Positions 27,915-37,284 of a stretch of 42,394 bases of DNA are shown one piece after another. The notes beneath the pieces were generated by a model. That model saw only the letters and a program-made list of their open reading frames with translations, did no database searches and was not told where the DNA came from. The translations under genes were made by a program, and so were the position numbers. The stretch is from contig JAGGTH010000094.1 in assembly GCA_021163845.1 (NCBI GenBank), positions 1 through 42,394 on the forward strand, in the 5' to 3' direction. Within the stretch, counting starts at the first letter, position 1. The number at the start of each line of letters is the position of its first letter. The stretch comes from Helicobacteraceae bacterium (GTDB lineage: Bacteria; Campylobacterota; Campylobacteria; Campylobacterales; Sulfurimonadaceae).

Positions 27915-29465
27915 ATGAATTTTAAAGATATCTCCATCCTCTTTGTAGAGGATGATCCTCTTATCCAAAAAGAGATCTCGGCTTTTTTAAAAGAGCAGAT
28001 ATTTAGTGCCGTATATATTGCTTCTAATGGCTCTGAAGGCTTACAACAGTTTTACGAATATAAGCCAGATATTGTTCTCACAGACCTAAATATGCCTAAA
28101 ATGAATGGACTTGAGATGTCTGAGATCATTAAAGATCACCACCCTAGAGTTCCTATTTTACTTATCACTTCCGATTATAAAAAAGAGATCACGGAGCGCT
28201 GTGTCGATATCGGGATCGATGGTTATCTCTTTAAACCGATCTCTCTTTTACGCCTCAAAAAAGTGCTTGAGTCTTACTGTATGCGTGTTCTCTTGCAAAA
28301 AAACTTCGATGAAAAACATAAACTTCTTCACGAATATAAAAATGCTATCGATGTGAGTTCTGCAGTTTCAAAAACAAATGCTAATGGGATGATCACCTAT
28401 GTGAATGATGCTTTTTGTGAAGCTTCAGGCTATAAAAAAGAGGAACTTCTAGGGAAAAATCACAATATTATACGCCATCCGGATGTAGAAGATAGTTTTT
28501 TTCAGCAGATGTGGCAGACCATCACCAACAAACAAGTCTGGCAGGGCAATGTGAAAAATAGAAAAAAGAACGGTGCATCTTTTGTTGCAAAAACCAGTAT
28601 CGTTCCTATCTTAGATAATAATAACCAGATCTTAGAATACATTGCAATTCGGCAAGATATTACTGACCTGTATGAACAAGAAACATATTTGAAAAAGCGG
28701 ATAGATGAAGAGGTGAAAAAAAATCTCAATGAGGTGAAATTCTCCTCCATCGGAAAGATGGCAGCGGGAATCACCCATGAGATCAATACACCTCTGACCT
28801 ATATTAAAGGAAATCTTGAGCTGATGCTTCAAGATATTAACTCTCTTGATCCCTCCCTCAAAGTCAAAGAATACCTTATCGAGGATGCGAATACTATTTT
28901 GAGTGGAGTCGATCGTATTGCAAGTATTGTAGAATCAATGCGTGAGGTTGCCTCACAAAGAAGTGATGTATTTATGCAGCATAATCTCTATTCATCCCTT
29001 ATCACTGCACTTACTATCTCCCACAACAAAGCAAAGCTCATAACTCCTATCATCGTACAAAATGAGCCTTTTACGATAGGTATGGATAAGAAAAAATACA
29101 CCTTTATAGCAAACTATCAGATACAACGTCTTGAGCAAGTTTTTATTATTATCATCAACAATGCCCTTGACGTCCTTAAGCTCATCGAAGATTTTGATCA
29201 AAGAAAACTTGAGATATCTATCGTAGAGAACACAAACTCATTTAGTATCGTCTTTCAAGATAATGGGGGAGGAATAGCTCCAGAAGTACTTTTGGATATC
29301 TTTGATCCCTTTCAGTCGACAAAAGAGGAAGGGGGAATGGGGATCGGACTCAATGTTGCCCAAAAGATCGTCCATGACCACAATGGATCGCTTCTAGGCT
29401 TTAACTATAAGGATGGAGCACATTTTGAGGTGGTGCTACCAAAGGAACAAGCACCTGATGCATAA
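27915..29465 (+). CDS. hybrid sensor histidine kinase (REC-PAS-HisKA-HATPase)
   Basis: A 516 aa soluble kinase. Receiver domain at about residues 1-125 with D57 (PDIVLTDLNMPKMNG); PAS domain at about 145-255 (NGMITYVNDAFCEASGYKKE, FVAKTSIVPILDNN), a pattern found in Aer-like energy or redox sensors; short coiled coil; H-box with H288 (MAAGITHEINTPL); N box (IIIINNALDVL), G1 (QDNGGGI) and G2 (GGMGIGLN). The receiver is N-terminal rather than C-terminal, as in relay kinases that receive phosphate first. No membrane segment. It starts directly after the CheY-like gene. Confidence 0.9.
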   Translation: MNFKDISILFVEDDPLIQKEISAFLKEQIFSAVYIASNGSEGLQQFYEYKPDIVLTDLNMPKMNGLEMSEIIKDHHPRVPILLITSDYKKEITERCVDIGIDGYLFKPISLLRLKKVLESYCMRVLLQKNFDEKHKLLHEYKNAIDVSSAVSKTNANGMITYVNDAFCEASGYKKEELLGKNHNIIRHPDVEDSFFQQMWQTITNKQVWQGNVKNRKKNGASFVAKTSIVPILDNNNQILEYIAIRQDITDLYEQETYLKKRIDEEVKKNLNEVKFSSIGKMAAGITHEINTPLTYIKGNLELMLQDINSLDPSLKVKEYLIEDANTILSGVDRIASIVESMREVASQRSDVFMQHNLYSSLITALTISHNKAKLITPIIVQNEPFTIGMDKKKYTFIANYQIQRLEQVFIIIINNALDVLKLIEDFDQRKLEISIVENTNSFSIVFQDNGGGIAPEVLLDIFDPFQSTKEEGGMGIGLNVAQKIVHDHNGSLLGFNYKDGAHFEVVLPKEQAPDA

Positions 29466-30012
29466 TCTATGTGGCATAGATGAAGCGGGGCGCGGACCTC
29501 TTGCAGGTGATTTGGTGATCGCCGGAGTGATACTCACTTCGGATGTAGAGGGTCTCAATGACTCAAAAAAACTCTCTGAGAAAAAAAGAGAGTCTCTCTA
29601 TGAACTTATCATCCAAAATGCCCATTACCATATCGTCTCTTTCTCCCCTGCTCAAATCGACTCTTTTGGGATCTCAAAGTGTCTGTCTCAGGGTTTGCAA
29701 GAGATCATGCAAACGCTTCAAGCCAAACGCTATCTCTTTGATGGAAACTCTACTTTTGGGGTACAAAACCTAGAAACAATGGTACAAGCTGATGGAAAAG
29801 TATCCGAGGTAAGTGCTGCTTCCATATTAGCCAAAGTGACCCATGATCGCGCGATCTATGAGCAAGCCAAAAAATTTCCACACTATGGCTTTGAAAAGCA
29901 CAAAGGGTATGGAACAAAGCAACATGTAGCGATGATAAAAAAGTATGGGTATTGTGAAGTACACAGAAAAAGCTATAAGATCAAAGAGTTGCGAGAGCCA
30001 TCACTTTTTTAG
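29458..30012 (+). CDS. rnhB: ribonuclease HII
   Basis: Endonuclease that removes ribonucleotides from DNA. GIDEAGRGPLAGDLVIAGVI holds the Asp-Glu catalytic pair, LFDGN a further acidic residue, and ASILAKVTHDR the last. I chose the ATG at 29458, which overlaps the kinase end by 8 bases; it gives a normal 184 aa protein. It is the last gene of the receptor-kinase unit. Its stop overlaps that of the convergent moeA by a few bases. Confidence 0.95.
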   Translation: MHNLCGIDEAGRGPLAGDLVIAGVILTSDVEGLNDSKKLSEKKRESLYELIIQNAHYHIVSFSPAQIDSFGISKCLSQGLQEIMQTLQAKRYLFDGNSTFGVQNLETMVQADGKVSEVSAASILAKVTHDRAIYEQAKKFPHYGFEKHKGYGTKQHVAMIKKYGYCEVHRKSYKIKELREPSLF

Positions 30013-31220
30013 AACTCTTGCAACATGATCACGTTGACAAAAGTACCTTTTTCTAAAAAAATATCCTCTTCACCACTGATCATTAAAGCGCTCTCGCCTA
30101 AAAGATTAGTAAGTATTGCTGAACTCCCCGCTTTTTTTCCCTCAAAATCAACAAAGTATTCCCCATCAACCACAGAGATATTACACGCGCTAAATTGTGT
30201 CAAGCCTACTTTCTTTTTAAAGTCATCTTTGAGTTTTGCTTCCACCATCGTATAAGGTTTCTCTTTGCCAAGCATTTTTGCAAGTAAAGGAAGCACATAC
30301 AACACCGCTGTCACAGTCGAAGAGTATGCAAATCCTGGAAGAGAAATAACATACTTCGTATCCCTCTGAGCAAGCATAATATGTTTCCCGGGCTTGATCG
30401 CGACCCCTTTGTAGATCACCTCAGCACCAATGCGTGGAACGATATCTTTGACAAAGTCATAATCCCCTACACTCACGCCACCCGTACTGACCAAAATATC
30501 TGCAGCACTCAAGGCATTATTAAAGGTTTCCATAATCTCCTCTTTGTCATCGCCTATAACACCGAGCTGGATCACTTCTGCACCTGCTTGTTCAAAGAGT
30601 GCTGCGAGTGTGTAGTTGTTGGAGCTTCTGATCTGTGATGGATTTGTACTCATAGCGCCAAGATCCAAGATCTCACTCCCTGTTGCTATCACTGCCACAC
30701 GAGGTTTGATCGCGACTTTTACCATCACAATATTCAAAGCTGCTAGCACACCGATCTGGGCAAATCCGAGCTTCGTTCCTTTTTTTATCAGCTGATCCCC
30801 CGCTTTGTACCCTTCACCGACAGGGCGTACAGAAGAACCTAAAGTGACTTTTTCATTGATGACAATCTTGTTTGCATCTACACTTACATTTTCGATCTGA
30901 ATCAGTGTATCTGCACCTTCAGGCATCTTAGAACCTGTAAATGTTTTGATACACTCCCCATTTGCTAGTACTCGTTTCTCATCACTTCCAGCAGGATTAT
31001 CCCCAATAAGGGTCAAGGATTCTCTCTCTTGGTCTTCAAACTTGATCGCATAGCCATCCATCGAAGCAGTAGGAAATTGTGGATCGTTATAGCTCGCTAT
31101 GATATCCTCAGCGAGAATACGACCAAGTGCATCTGAGAGAGGAACATTTTGAACCTTTACACCCTCCACATCCAAAAGATCAAGCATATTTTGACTTGTT
31201 TCATACGAAAGAAGACTCAT
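30009..31220 (-). CDS. moeA: molybdopterin molybdenumtransferase
   Basis: Inserts molybdenum into adenylated molybdopterin. PTASMDGYAIKF, the MPT-binding block VSTGGVSVGDYDFVKDIVPR, GSEILDLG and the LPGFAYSS loop are present. 403 aa, complete. Its start overlaps the moaE stop (ATGA), so the two are cotranscribed. The cofactor would serve the molybdo-enzymes (for example nitrate or formate enzymes) typical of this group. Confidence 0.95.
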   Translation of the reverse strand: MSLLSYETSQNMLDLLDVEGVKVQNVPLSDALGRILAEDIIASYNDPQFPTASMDGYAIKFEDQERESLTLIGDNPAGSDEKRVLANGECIKTFTGSKMPEGADTLIQIENVSVDANKIVINEKVTLGSSVRPVGEGYKAGDQLIKKGTKLGFAQIGVLAALNIVMVKVAIKPRVAVIATGSEILDLGAMSTNPSQIRSSNNYTLAALFEQAGAEVIQLGVIGDDKEEIMETFNNALSAADILVSTGGVSVGDYDFVKDIVPRIGAEVIYKGVAIKPGKHIMLAQRDTKYVISLPGFAYSSTVTAVLYVLPLLAKMLGKEKPYTMVEAKLKDDFKKKVGLTQFSACNISVVDGEYFVDFEGKKAGSSAILTNLLGESALMISGEEDIFLEKGTFVNVIMLQEF

Positions 31221-31663
31221 TTTTTTGCTCCGAGAATTCCACTTCCATAGATCGCAGTAGAGCGATCACGTGCATAAATTCTTTGTCCATCTTTGAGATC
31301 ATATTTCCATATAGGTGCGCTCGCCTTAAAGTCTTCTACAAAGTGCTCGATAAAAGCCAAGGCTATTTTTCTTTTTGGTGAAAAGACAGCAGCAATATAG
31401 GAAGACTCATGAAGCTTCACATCCCCACGGCTATGTGCCATCTTTATAATTGCCCCACTCTCCTGGGCTTTTTGTTTCCATGACTCAAACCAGCGCACTA
31501 AAATAGGCTCATAGATATCAAAGCTCAGTCCATCGATCCCATCTTCTTGGCGGATCGTACCTACAAAAGGGATAAATGCTCCATAGTTACTTTTTTGTTC
31601 CTCTTCATACCACTCTTTTAAGATCACAGGTACATCCAAAGGTCCATTGCATATCTTTAGCAC
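31217..31663 (-). CDS. moaE: molybdopterin synthase catalytic subunit MoaE
   Basis: Converts precursor Z to molybdopterin with sulfur from MoaD. FIPFVGTIRQEDGIDGLSFD, MAHSRGDVKLHESSYIAAVF and the catalytic-lysine segment SAPIWKYDLKDG are diagnostic. 148 aa. It starts 3 bases after moaD. Confidence 0.94.
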   Translation of the reverse strand: MLKICNGPLDVPVILKEWYEEEQKSNYGAFIPFVGTIRQEDGIDGLSFDIYEPILVRWFESWKQKAQESGAIIKMAHSRGDVKLHESSYIAAVFSPKRKIALAFIEHFVEDFKASAPIWKYDLKDGQRIYARDRSTAIYGSGILGAKK

Positions 31664-31666
31664 GTC

Positions 31667-31888
31667 TCAGCCCCCACACACTGGAGGAAGAAGAGAGATC
31701 TTATCTCCATCGCTAAGGGCTACATCCAAAGAACTCACAAGAGTGTCATTAATAGCTACTGCTGAATTATCCAACCACTCCACAAGCGTTTCATCCTGTT
31801 GTAAAATTGGTGCTAAATCTCTGAGGTTTTTTATCTCTAATTCGAGTGCATCTTTTTGAATCGGTCCTAAAAACTCTACTCGTACCAT
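31667..31888 (-). CDS. moaD: molybdopterin synthase sulfur-carrier subunit MoaD
   Basis: A 73 aa ubiquitin-fold protein ending in the required Gly-Gly (LLPPVCGG), which is adenylated and thiocarboxylated. VRVEFLGPIQKDALELE and LSDGDKISLLPP support it. The ATG has an AGGAGTCTG ribosome site. It heads the leftward moaD-moaE-moeA operon. Confidence 0.92.
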   Translation of the reverse strand: MVRVEFLGPIQKDALELEIKNLRDLAPILQQDETLVEWLDNSAVAINDTLVSSLDVALSDGDKISLLPPVCGG

Positions 31889-31945
31889 AAGCAGACTCCT
31901 TCATCTTTTTTCTGGGCTGATTATATCTAAATAAGATTAGCGCTG

Positions 31946-31951
31946 TATAAT
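31946..31951 (+). promoter_or_regulatory. -10 element of the mqnA-like gene
   Basis: TATAAT 28 bases before the TTG start codon of the next gene, in the divergent gap between moaD and mqnA. Confidence 0.5.
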
Positions 31952-31979
31952 TTCACTCATATAACTTGGGAGCTACAAA

Positions 31980-32630
31980 TTGATTTTTGGAAAAATTGAG
32001 TACCTTAATCTCTTACCTTTTCATACCTTTATGAAACGCTTTACAAAAAGTTCCTCTCAAAAGATGAGTATGCACTTTAAAAAAGGTGTCCCCGCAGATA
32101 TCAACCAAAAATTTCTCACGCGACGCGTAGATGCTGCCTTTATCTCAAGCATCAAAGCAAGAAAATTCAACAATATCGGTTTGGGGATTATCGCAAAAAA
32201 AGAGGTACTCAGTGTCCTTGTGATCCCCGATGCAGTTTCCAAAAACGACAAAGAATCAGCTACATCCAATGTTTTGGCACAGATTTTAAATATAAAAGGG
32301 GAAGTGCTCATCGGAGATAAGGCGCTTAAATACTACCTCAGCGATGGGGAGCGCATCGACCTTGCAAAAGTGTGGTATGAGAAACATCAGCTCCCTTTTG
32401 TTTTTGCCCTCCTTTGCTACCATAAAGACCAAAAGCTCTATAAAAGGATCAGAACAAATTTTCTCCGCTCCAAAGTAAAAATTCCTCAATATATTTTGCA
32501 AGAAGCATCCCAACGTACTGGGATCGAAAAAAAAGAGATTCTTCGCTATTTAGAATACATCTCTTATGAAGTTGATTTAAAAGCAAAACGGGGACTCAAA
32601 AAGTTTTATCAAAAGGTTGACAATCTTTAA
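31980..32630 (+). CDS. mqnA: MqnA-like chorismate dehydratase (futalosine menaquinone pathway)
   Basis: A 216 aa solute-binding-fold protein. FGKIEYLNLLPFHTFMKRF and the VDAAFISSIKARKF segment match MqnA, which makes 3-enolpyruvyl-benzoate from chorismate, the first step of menaquinone synthesis in epsilonproteobacteria. FALLCYHKD and the late helical region are also consistent. The start is TTG: GGGAG lies 7 bases upstream and there is no better ATG. It is somewhat shorter than classic MqnA (about 270 aa), so a related, pathway-linked function remains possible. Confidence 0.7.
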   Translation: MIFGKIEYLNLLPFHTFMKRFTKSSSQKMSMHFKKGVPADINQKFLTRRVDAAFISSIKARKFNNIGLGIIAKKEVLSVLVIPDAVSKNDKESATSNVLAQILNIKGEVLIGDKALKYYLSDGERIDLAKVWYEKHQLPFVFALLCYHKDQKLYKRIRTNFLRSKVKIPQYILQEASQRTGIEKKEILRYLEYISYEVDLKAKRGLKKFYQKVDNL

Positions 32631-32634
32631 CATT

Positions 32635-32649
32635 GTGATAAAATATCAC
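32635..32649 (+). promoter_or_regulatory. palindromic operator and -10 at the cytochrome c peroxidase start
   Basis: GTGATA-AAA-TATCAC, a perfect 6+6 palindrome one base before the ATG. GATAAAAT within it looks like the -10. No ribosome site is visible, and a start point 6-7 bases after the -10 would make the message almost leaderless. The symmetry suggests a regulator bound over the promoter; I cannot name it. Confidence 0.45.
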
Positions 32650-32650
32650 G

Positions 32651-33577
32651 ATGAATAAATTACTTTTTTTTATATTACTTTTAACAACATTATCTAATGC
32701 ACAAGAACCAATTTTACCAATACCAAAACAAAGTGAAATAGACCATCCAAAAGCAAAACTTGGCCAAGAGCTTTTTATGGACACACGCTTCTCTTCTGAT
32801 AACTCCACTTCATGTCTGAGTTGTCACAATGTCTATGAAGGAGGTGCTGATTCACGCGATGTATCGCTTGGTGTAGGTGCGCAAAGTGGAGATATACACT
32901 CACCTACCGTACTGAATGCTCGTTATAACTTTCGACAGTTTTGGAACGCACGAGCAAAAGATCTCGTAGAACAAATTGATGGTCCTATCCATAACCCAGT
33001 AGAGCATAATATGGATGCCAAGCGTGTAGAAAAAGTTCTCAACGAATCTACCTCTTATCAAGAAAAATTTCAAGAGATCTATGGAGTACAAAAGATTCTT
33101 TATAGCCATTTTGTCGATGCCATAGTTGCCTTTGAAAATGCTCTTTACACGCCCAATGCGAAGTTTGATAAATATCTCAGGGGGGAAGTCCAACTCTCTG
33201 AAAAAGAGAAAGAGGGGTATACACTATTCAAACAAAACGGATGTATCACATGTCACAACGGGATCAATATAGGTGGAAATAGCTTACAAAAGATGGGTAC
33301 ATTCAAAGAGTATAAAACACCTAAGATCTTTCCTGACAGAAGCTTTATCACCAAAAAAGAATCCCATAAAAATGTCTTCAAGGTACCGACTCTTCGAAAT
33401 ATTGCTTTGACTGCACCCTATTTTCACGATGCGAGTGCAAAAACTCTCCAAGAAGCTGTAGAGACCATGTCACACTTTAATCTTGGGATTCGCCTCTCTA
33501 AAGAGGAAGTTACGTCGATCGTACTCTTTTTAAATACGCTTACAGGTGATACACCTTCAATCTTGGAGTCTCATTGA
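32651..33577 (+). CDS. di-haem cytochrome c peroxidase
   Basis: A periplasmic enzyme that reduces hydrogen peroxide with electrons from cytochrome c. The signal peptide is MNKLLFFILLLTTLSNAQ. Two haem-binding motifs are present: C55-LS-C58-H59 and C198-IT-C201-H202. FMDTRFSSDNSTS and VPTLRNIALTAPYFHDAS are family segments. 308 aa. The next gene begins with a TTG that overlaps its last bases. Peroxide defence fits the oxidant-type chemoreceptor encoded nearby, though the two are not in one operon. Confidence 0.93.
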   Translation: MNKLLFFILLLTTLSNAQEPILPIPKQSEIDHPKAKLGQELFMDTRFSSDNSTSCLSCHNVYEGGADSRDVSLGVGAQSGDIHSPTVLNARYNFRQFWNARAKDLVEQIDGPIHNPVEHNMDAKRVEKVLNESTSYQEKFQEIYGVQKILYSHFVDAIVAFENALYTPNAKFDKYLRGEVQLSEKEKEGYTLFKQNGCITCHNGINIGGNSLQKMGTFKEYKTPKIFPDRSFITKKESHKNVFKVPTLRNIALTAPYFHDASAKTLQEAVETMSHFNLGIRLSKEEVTSIVLFLNTLTGDTPSILESH

Positions 33578-35661
33578 ATCCTTTACGCCTTATCTTTATC
33601 ATTGTTCTCATCGCGCTGATCTCAGCTTTTTTACTTGTAAAGTTTTATATCACTCAAAGAAACTTCACAGCCCACCACAAAGAATTCACCCTTGCACTTA
33701 ATACTTTCGAGAGTCAAGAGTTACAGCTCAAACATGCACTTTTAGAAAATGCTCTCTCTGCCTATCAAAATATGGATCCTATCGCGCAACATGTTAACGC
33801 TCTCTTAGAAACACATCATCAATTGCTCGCTTCCAAAATACTAGAAGATGAGAACTATAAAGAGCTAAAAAACAAACTCAAAGAACTCAAAAAAACCTTG
33901 GATATAAGACTAGCTGGGGTAGAAGACCAGCTGATGCTCAATGCGGGGATACGAAACTCACTCATCTTTTTATCTACTCAAGTTTATAATTTAAACCTTC
34001 ACTCTGAAGAGAATATACAGCTGTATGCACAAGCACATAAGATTCTCAAACGCTTTAACGACACAGCTTTGACACAAGACCTTGACTATCTCACCAAAGA
34101 AGACCATACACTTCATACCACATCCAAACAAAAAAATATTCAAGATTTTGTCGATCATTTTAATCTCCATGCAAAGTATCTTATCAAGAACTTTCCACAG
34201 TTTATCATCACTACCAAGTACGTACTCAACAATAATTTAAGTGATTCTATTAGTACGATCAAAGAACTTTTTCGTACAAAAGCTTTAAGTGATTTTCGAG
34301 CACTCGATCTTTTTGCACTGCTTATCTTTACTATCTTTACATCCTCTGTTATAGTCATTATTTTTCTCACCACAAAATACTTTCGAGAAAATAAAAAACT
34401 TCGAGAAACAACACACTCTTTGGAATATTCACTCAGTCACGATCAACTCACAGGCTTTCTCAACAGAAACTCTTTTTCCAAAGAACTGACACGCCTAGCA
34501 CGTCCACACCTTCTCTTGCTCAATATAGATGAATTTAAAAATGTAAATGATATCTACGGCAATAATGTAGGAAATCGTCTTATCAAGTCTCTTACAAAAT
34601 TTATAGAACACTCGCTCAAGGAGATCGAATATATCAATATTTATAGAACAGGAGGAGATGAGTTTGGAATCCTTTTTGAAAATATTGAGCCGCAAAAAGC
34701 TTTGGATGTAGCACATAAACTCCAAAAACAAATAAGTGAGCACACCTTCGTCTTTAACCATCTCGATATTGAGATCTCTGTGAGTATCGCGAGTAACAAT
34801 ATCCGCCCAATTATCGAAAACGCAGATCTCGCACTCAAACTTGTCAAAAAAGATCTTACACGTCGCGTGATCGCCTTTAACGAAGATCTTAACCTCAAAA
34901 AAAGTGTTAAAGAAAACCTCAAAACTATTGATATGATCAAACATGCGATCCAAGAAGATAGAGTGATTCCCTACTTTCAACCTATCATCAATCTAGCAGA
35001 ATCAAAAATAGAAAAATATGAAGCACTTGTACGAGTGCAACTTAAAAATGGCACGATTATTAGCCCTTTTGTATTTCTAGATATCATTAAAAAGACTTCT
35101 TATTATCAAGATATTACGGCGATAATGCTAGAAAAAACAGTTGATATGGCAAAACAATATCCACAATATCGTTTTTCTGTTAATATCTCAATGATCGATA
35201 TTTTAAATGAGGAGATCAGAAATATGCTTTTGGAAAAACTGACACAGAATTTTGCCACTGCATCGCGTATCGATATCGAGATCCTTGAATCAGAACATGT
35301 CCATGATATCGCTAAGGTCAAAGAGTTTATCAACGAGCTTCACAAAACAGGTGCACACGTACTTTTGGATGATTTTGGAACAGGATATTCCAACTTTTCT
35401 TACTTTTCAGATCTCGACATCGACCTTGTCAAAATTGATGGATCGATCGTCAAAGAGATCGTTCAAGATGAGCGAAAATCGCATATGCTCCAAAGCATCT
35501 TTGACTTTTCACAAGGGCTCAAACTTGACAATGTTGCGGAGTTTGTGGAAACACAAGAGATCGCTCAAATGCTTCAAAAAATGGGTGTCAAATATGCCCA
35601 AGGATACTACTTTGGAAAGCCAGCTGCAAAACCCTTAGATAATGAGAATGTTCACTTCTAA
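33574..35661 (+). CDS. membrane GGDEF-EAL cyclic-di-GMP protein
   Basis: A 695 aa protein for cyclic-di-GMP turnover. Membrane helices at about residues 4-24 and 250-270 enclose a helical periplasmic sensor. The GGDEF domain has an intact motif at about 360-364 (YRTGGDEFGI), and the EAL domain has EAL at about 483-485, DDFGTGYSNF and AQGYYFGKPA, so both cyclase and phosphodiesterase activity are possible. The start is TTG (GGAG five bases upstream) and overlaps the peroxidase stop. A repeat unit follows directly after its stop. It contains two ACATCCAA words (34120, 34700). Confidence 0.9.
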   Translation: MNPLRLIFIIVLIALISAFLLVKFYITQRNFTAHHKEFTLALNTFESQELQLKHALLENALSAYQNMDPIAQHVNALLETHHQLLASKILEDENYKELKNKLKELKKTLDIRLAGVEDQLMLNAGIRNSLIFLSTQVYNLNLHSEENIQLYAQAHKILKRFNDTALTQDLDYLTKEDHTLHTTSKQKNIQDFVDHFNLHAKYLIKNFPQFIITTKYVLNNNLSDSISTIKELFRTKALSDFRALDLFALLIFTIFTSSVIVIIFLTTKYFRENKKLRETTHSLEYSLSHDQLTGFLNRNSFSKELTRLARPHLLLLNIDEFKNVNDIYGNNVGNRLIKSLTKFIEHSLKEIEYINIYRTGGDEFGILFENIEPQKALDVAHKLQKQISEHTFVFNHLDIEISVSIASNNIRPIIENADLALKLVKKDLTRRVIAFNEDLNLKKSVKENLKTIDMIKHAIQEDRVIPYFQPIINLAESKIEKYEALVRVQLKNGTIISPFVFLDIIKKTSYYQDITAIMLEKTVDMAKQYPQYRFSVNISMIDILNEEIRNMLLEKLTQNFATASRIDIEILESEHVHDIAKVKEFINELHKTGAHVLLDDFGTGYSNFSYFSDLDIDLVKIDGSIVKEIVQDERKSHMLQSIFDFSQGLKLDNVAEFVETQEIAQMLQKMGVKYAQGYYFGKPAAKPLDNENVHF

Positions 35662-35668
35662 GCCACTT

Positions 35669-35697
35669 TTTTGGAAGCGATGGCTTGCCTTCGCTCT
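35669..35697 (+). repeat. isolated REP-like palindromic unit between convergent genes
   Basis: A copy of the A-type repeat (GGAAGCGATGGCTTGCCTTC), identical in its core to copies beside the RAYT gene 1.4 kb away. It fills most of the 34-base gap between the stops of the GGDEF-EAL gene and maeB, overlapping the maeB stop by 2 bases. Confidence 0.85.
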
Positions 35698-36961
35698 ATT
35701 TCAGCCGTTTTTTGAGCTCCTCTTTGTAGATCTGAATATCAAACTTTTTCATTGTCGATGAACCACTCTTGATCGCCGCTTCTGCCACAGCACTCGATAT
35801 CTCTACAACAAGTCGCTTGTCAAAAGGTTTTGGGATGATATATTCTTTACCAAACTTGAGTTTGGTATCATAAAGCTCATTGAGATAGCTTGGTACTTTT
35901 TGTTTTGCGAGTTCTGCAAGCGCCATAGAGGCTGCTACCTTCATCTCCATATTGATCTTCTTTGCACGTACATCCAAAGCGCCACGAAAGATAAATGGAA
36001 ACCCTAAAACATTATTCACTTGGTTGGCAAAGTCACTTCTTCCCGTTGCTACTATCGCATCTGGGCGTGCTTCTTTGATATCTTGGGGGAATATCTCAGG
36101 AGTGGGATTGGCAAGAGCAAAAATGATAGGGTCATTATCCATACGCATAATATCTTCTATACTAAAGCTCCCAGGTTTTGAGAGCCCCACGACTACATCC
36201 GCACAATCAAAAGCTTCAGAATGGGTCATATATTCGGGGGAAGCGAACTCTCGTTTATATTCATTAATATCGCTCCGTCCATTGTGCACTACACCGTGAG
36301 AATCAAGCATAATGATCTTGGTCGCACCCATATGGCGATAAAGACGCGCACACGAGATCGCCGCCGCACCTGCACCCACAAGCACAATTTTGAGATTTTC
36401 TAGTTTTTTGTGTGTAAGCTCACACGCATTTAAAATGGCAGCTGCAGATATCACCGCCGTTCCATGCTGATCGTCATGCATCACAGGGATGTCAAGCTCC
36501 TCAATCAGGCGTCGCTCTATCTCAAAACACTCAGGTGCTTTGATATCTTCAAGGTTTATCCCCCCAAAAGTTGGAGCAATCGCTGTCACTACAGAGCAAA
36601 ACCGATCAATACTTTCTGTATCGACTTCGATGTCATAACAATCGATCCCAGAGAATTTTTTAAAAAGTACCCCTTTGCCCTCCATGACAGGCTTTGAAGC
36701 GAGTGCACCGATGTTGCCAAGCCCCAAAACTGCAGTGCCGTTGGAGATCACAGCAACAAGATTGCTCTTGGCTGTATAAAGATACGCATCCTCTGGATTT
36801 TTCTCAATCGCAAGACATGGAACCGCCACCCCTGGAGTGTACGCCATACTCAGATCTTTGAGTGAATCGACAGCTTTTGTGGTCTCTACAGAGATTTTTC
36901 CTGCTTGTGGATACTGATGATAATCAAGTGCTTCTTGATCTGTGATTTTGATTGGAGCCAT
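35696..36961 (-). CDS. maeB: NAD(P)-dependent malic enzyme
   Basis: Oxidative decarboxylation of malate to pyruvate, supplying NAD(P)[49 protein letters not shown], the metal site MHDDQHGTA and the Rossmann [15 protein letters not shown] are all present. 421 aa, without the C-terminal phosphotransacetylase domain of long MaeB. It is convergent with the GGDEF-EAL gene and has repeats on both flanks. I cannot tell NAD from NADP use. Confidence 0.93.
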   Translation of the reverse strand: MAPIKITDQEALDYHQYPQAGKISVETTKAVDSLKDLSMAYTPGVAVPCLAIEKNPEDAYLYTAKSNLVAVISNGTAVLGLGNIGALASKPVMEGKGVLFKKFSGIDCYDIEVDTESIDRFCSVVTAIAPTFGGINLEDIKAPECFEIERRLIEELDIPVMHDDQHGTAVISAAAILNACELTHKKLENLKIVLVGAGAAAISCARLYRHMGATKIIMLDSHGVVHNGRSDINEYKREFASPEYMTHSEAFDCADVVVGLSKPGSFSIEDIMRMDNDPIIFALANPTPEIFPQDIKEARPDAIVATGRSDFANQVNNVLGFPFIFRGALDVRAKKINMEMKVAASMALAELAKQKVPSYLNELYDTKLKFGKEYIIPKPFDKRLVVEISSAVAEAAIKSGSSTMKKFDIQIYKEELKKRLK

Positions 36962-37035
36962 AGATGTGTCCCTTTTGTTTTTTTTGATTGTAGCAGGTTT
37001 TGATAAAGAGAAGAATATATTAGATCCCAGCCTAT

Positions 37036-37284
37036 TCTACCGAAGGCAAGCCATCGGTTCCTTTTGTTTTAGGCCTCTCTACCAAAGGCAAGCCATTGGC
37101 TCCTTATTTTTATGCCTCTCTCCAACGCTTTTGGAAGCGATGGCTTGCCTTCGCTCTGAACTTTCATACAAGCCCTACATCCCAAGCCTACTCTTTGCCA
37201 AAGGCAAGCCATTGGCTCCTTTTGTTTCATGAATCTCTCGAACGCTTTTGGAAGCGATGGCTTGCCTTCGCTCTGAACTTTCTT
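37036..37284 (+). repeat. REP-like repeat cluster, left flank of the RAYT gene
   Basis: This stretch, upstream of maeB, holds no gene. It contains three B-type units (starting near 37043, 37085 and 37201; consensus AAGGCAAGCCATTGGCTCC) and two A-type units (37129-37157 and 37246-37274; GGAAGCGATGGCTTGCCTTC). The B core is the reverse complement of the A core (GGCAAGCCAT/ATGGCTTGCC), so B-A pairs form long hairpins, as in REPINs. Smaller stems lie inside each unit (CGCTT-TTGG-AAGCG; TTGCC-AAA-GGCAA). The part from 37158 to 37221 is repeated nearly exactly on the other side of the transposase gene. Confidence 0.88.

Noticed and set aside
34495-34980. Minus-strand 161-codon frame
   Set aside because: Antisense within the GGDEF-EAL gene, no start context and biased composition.
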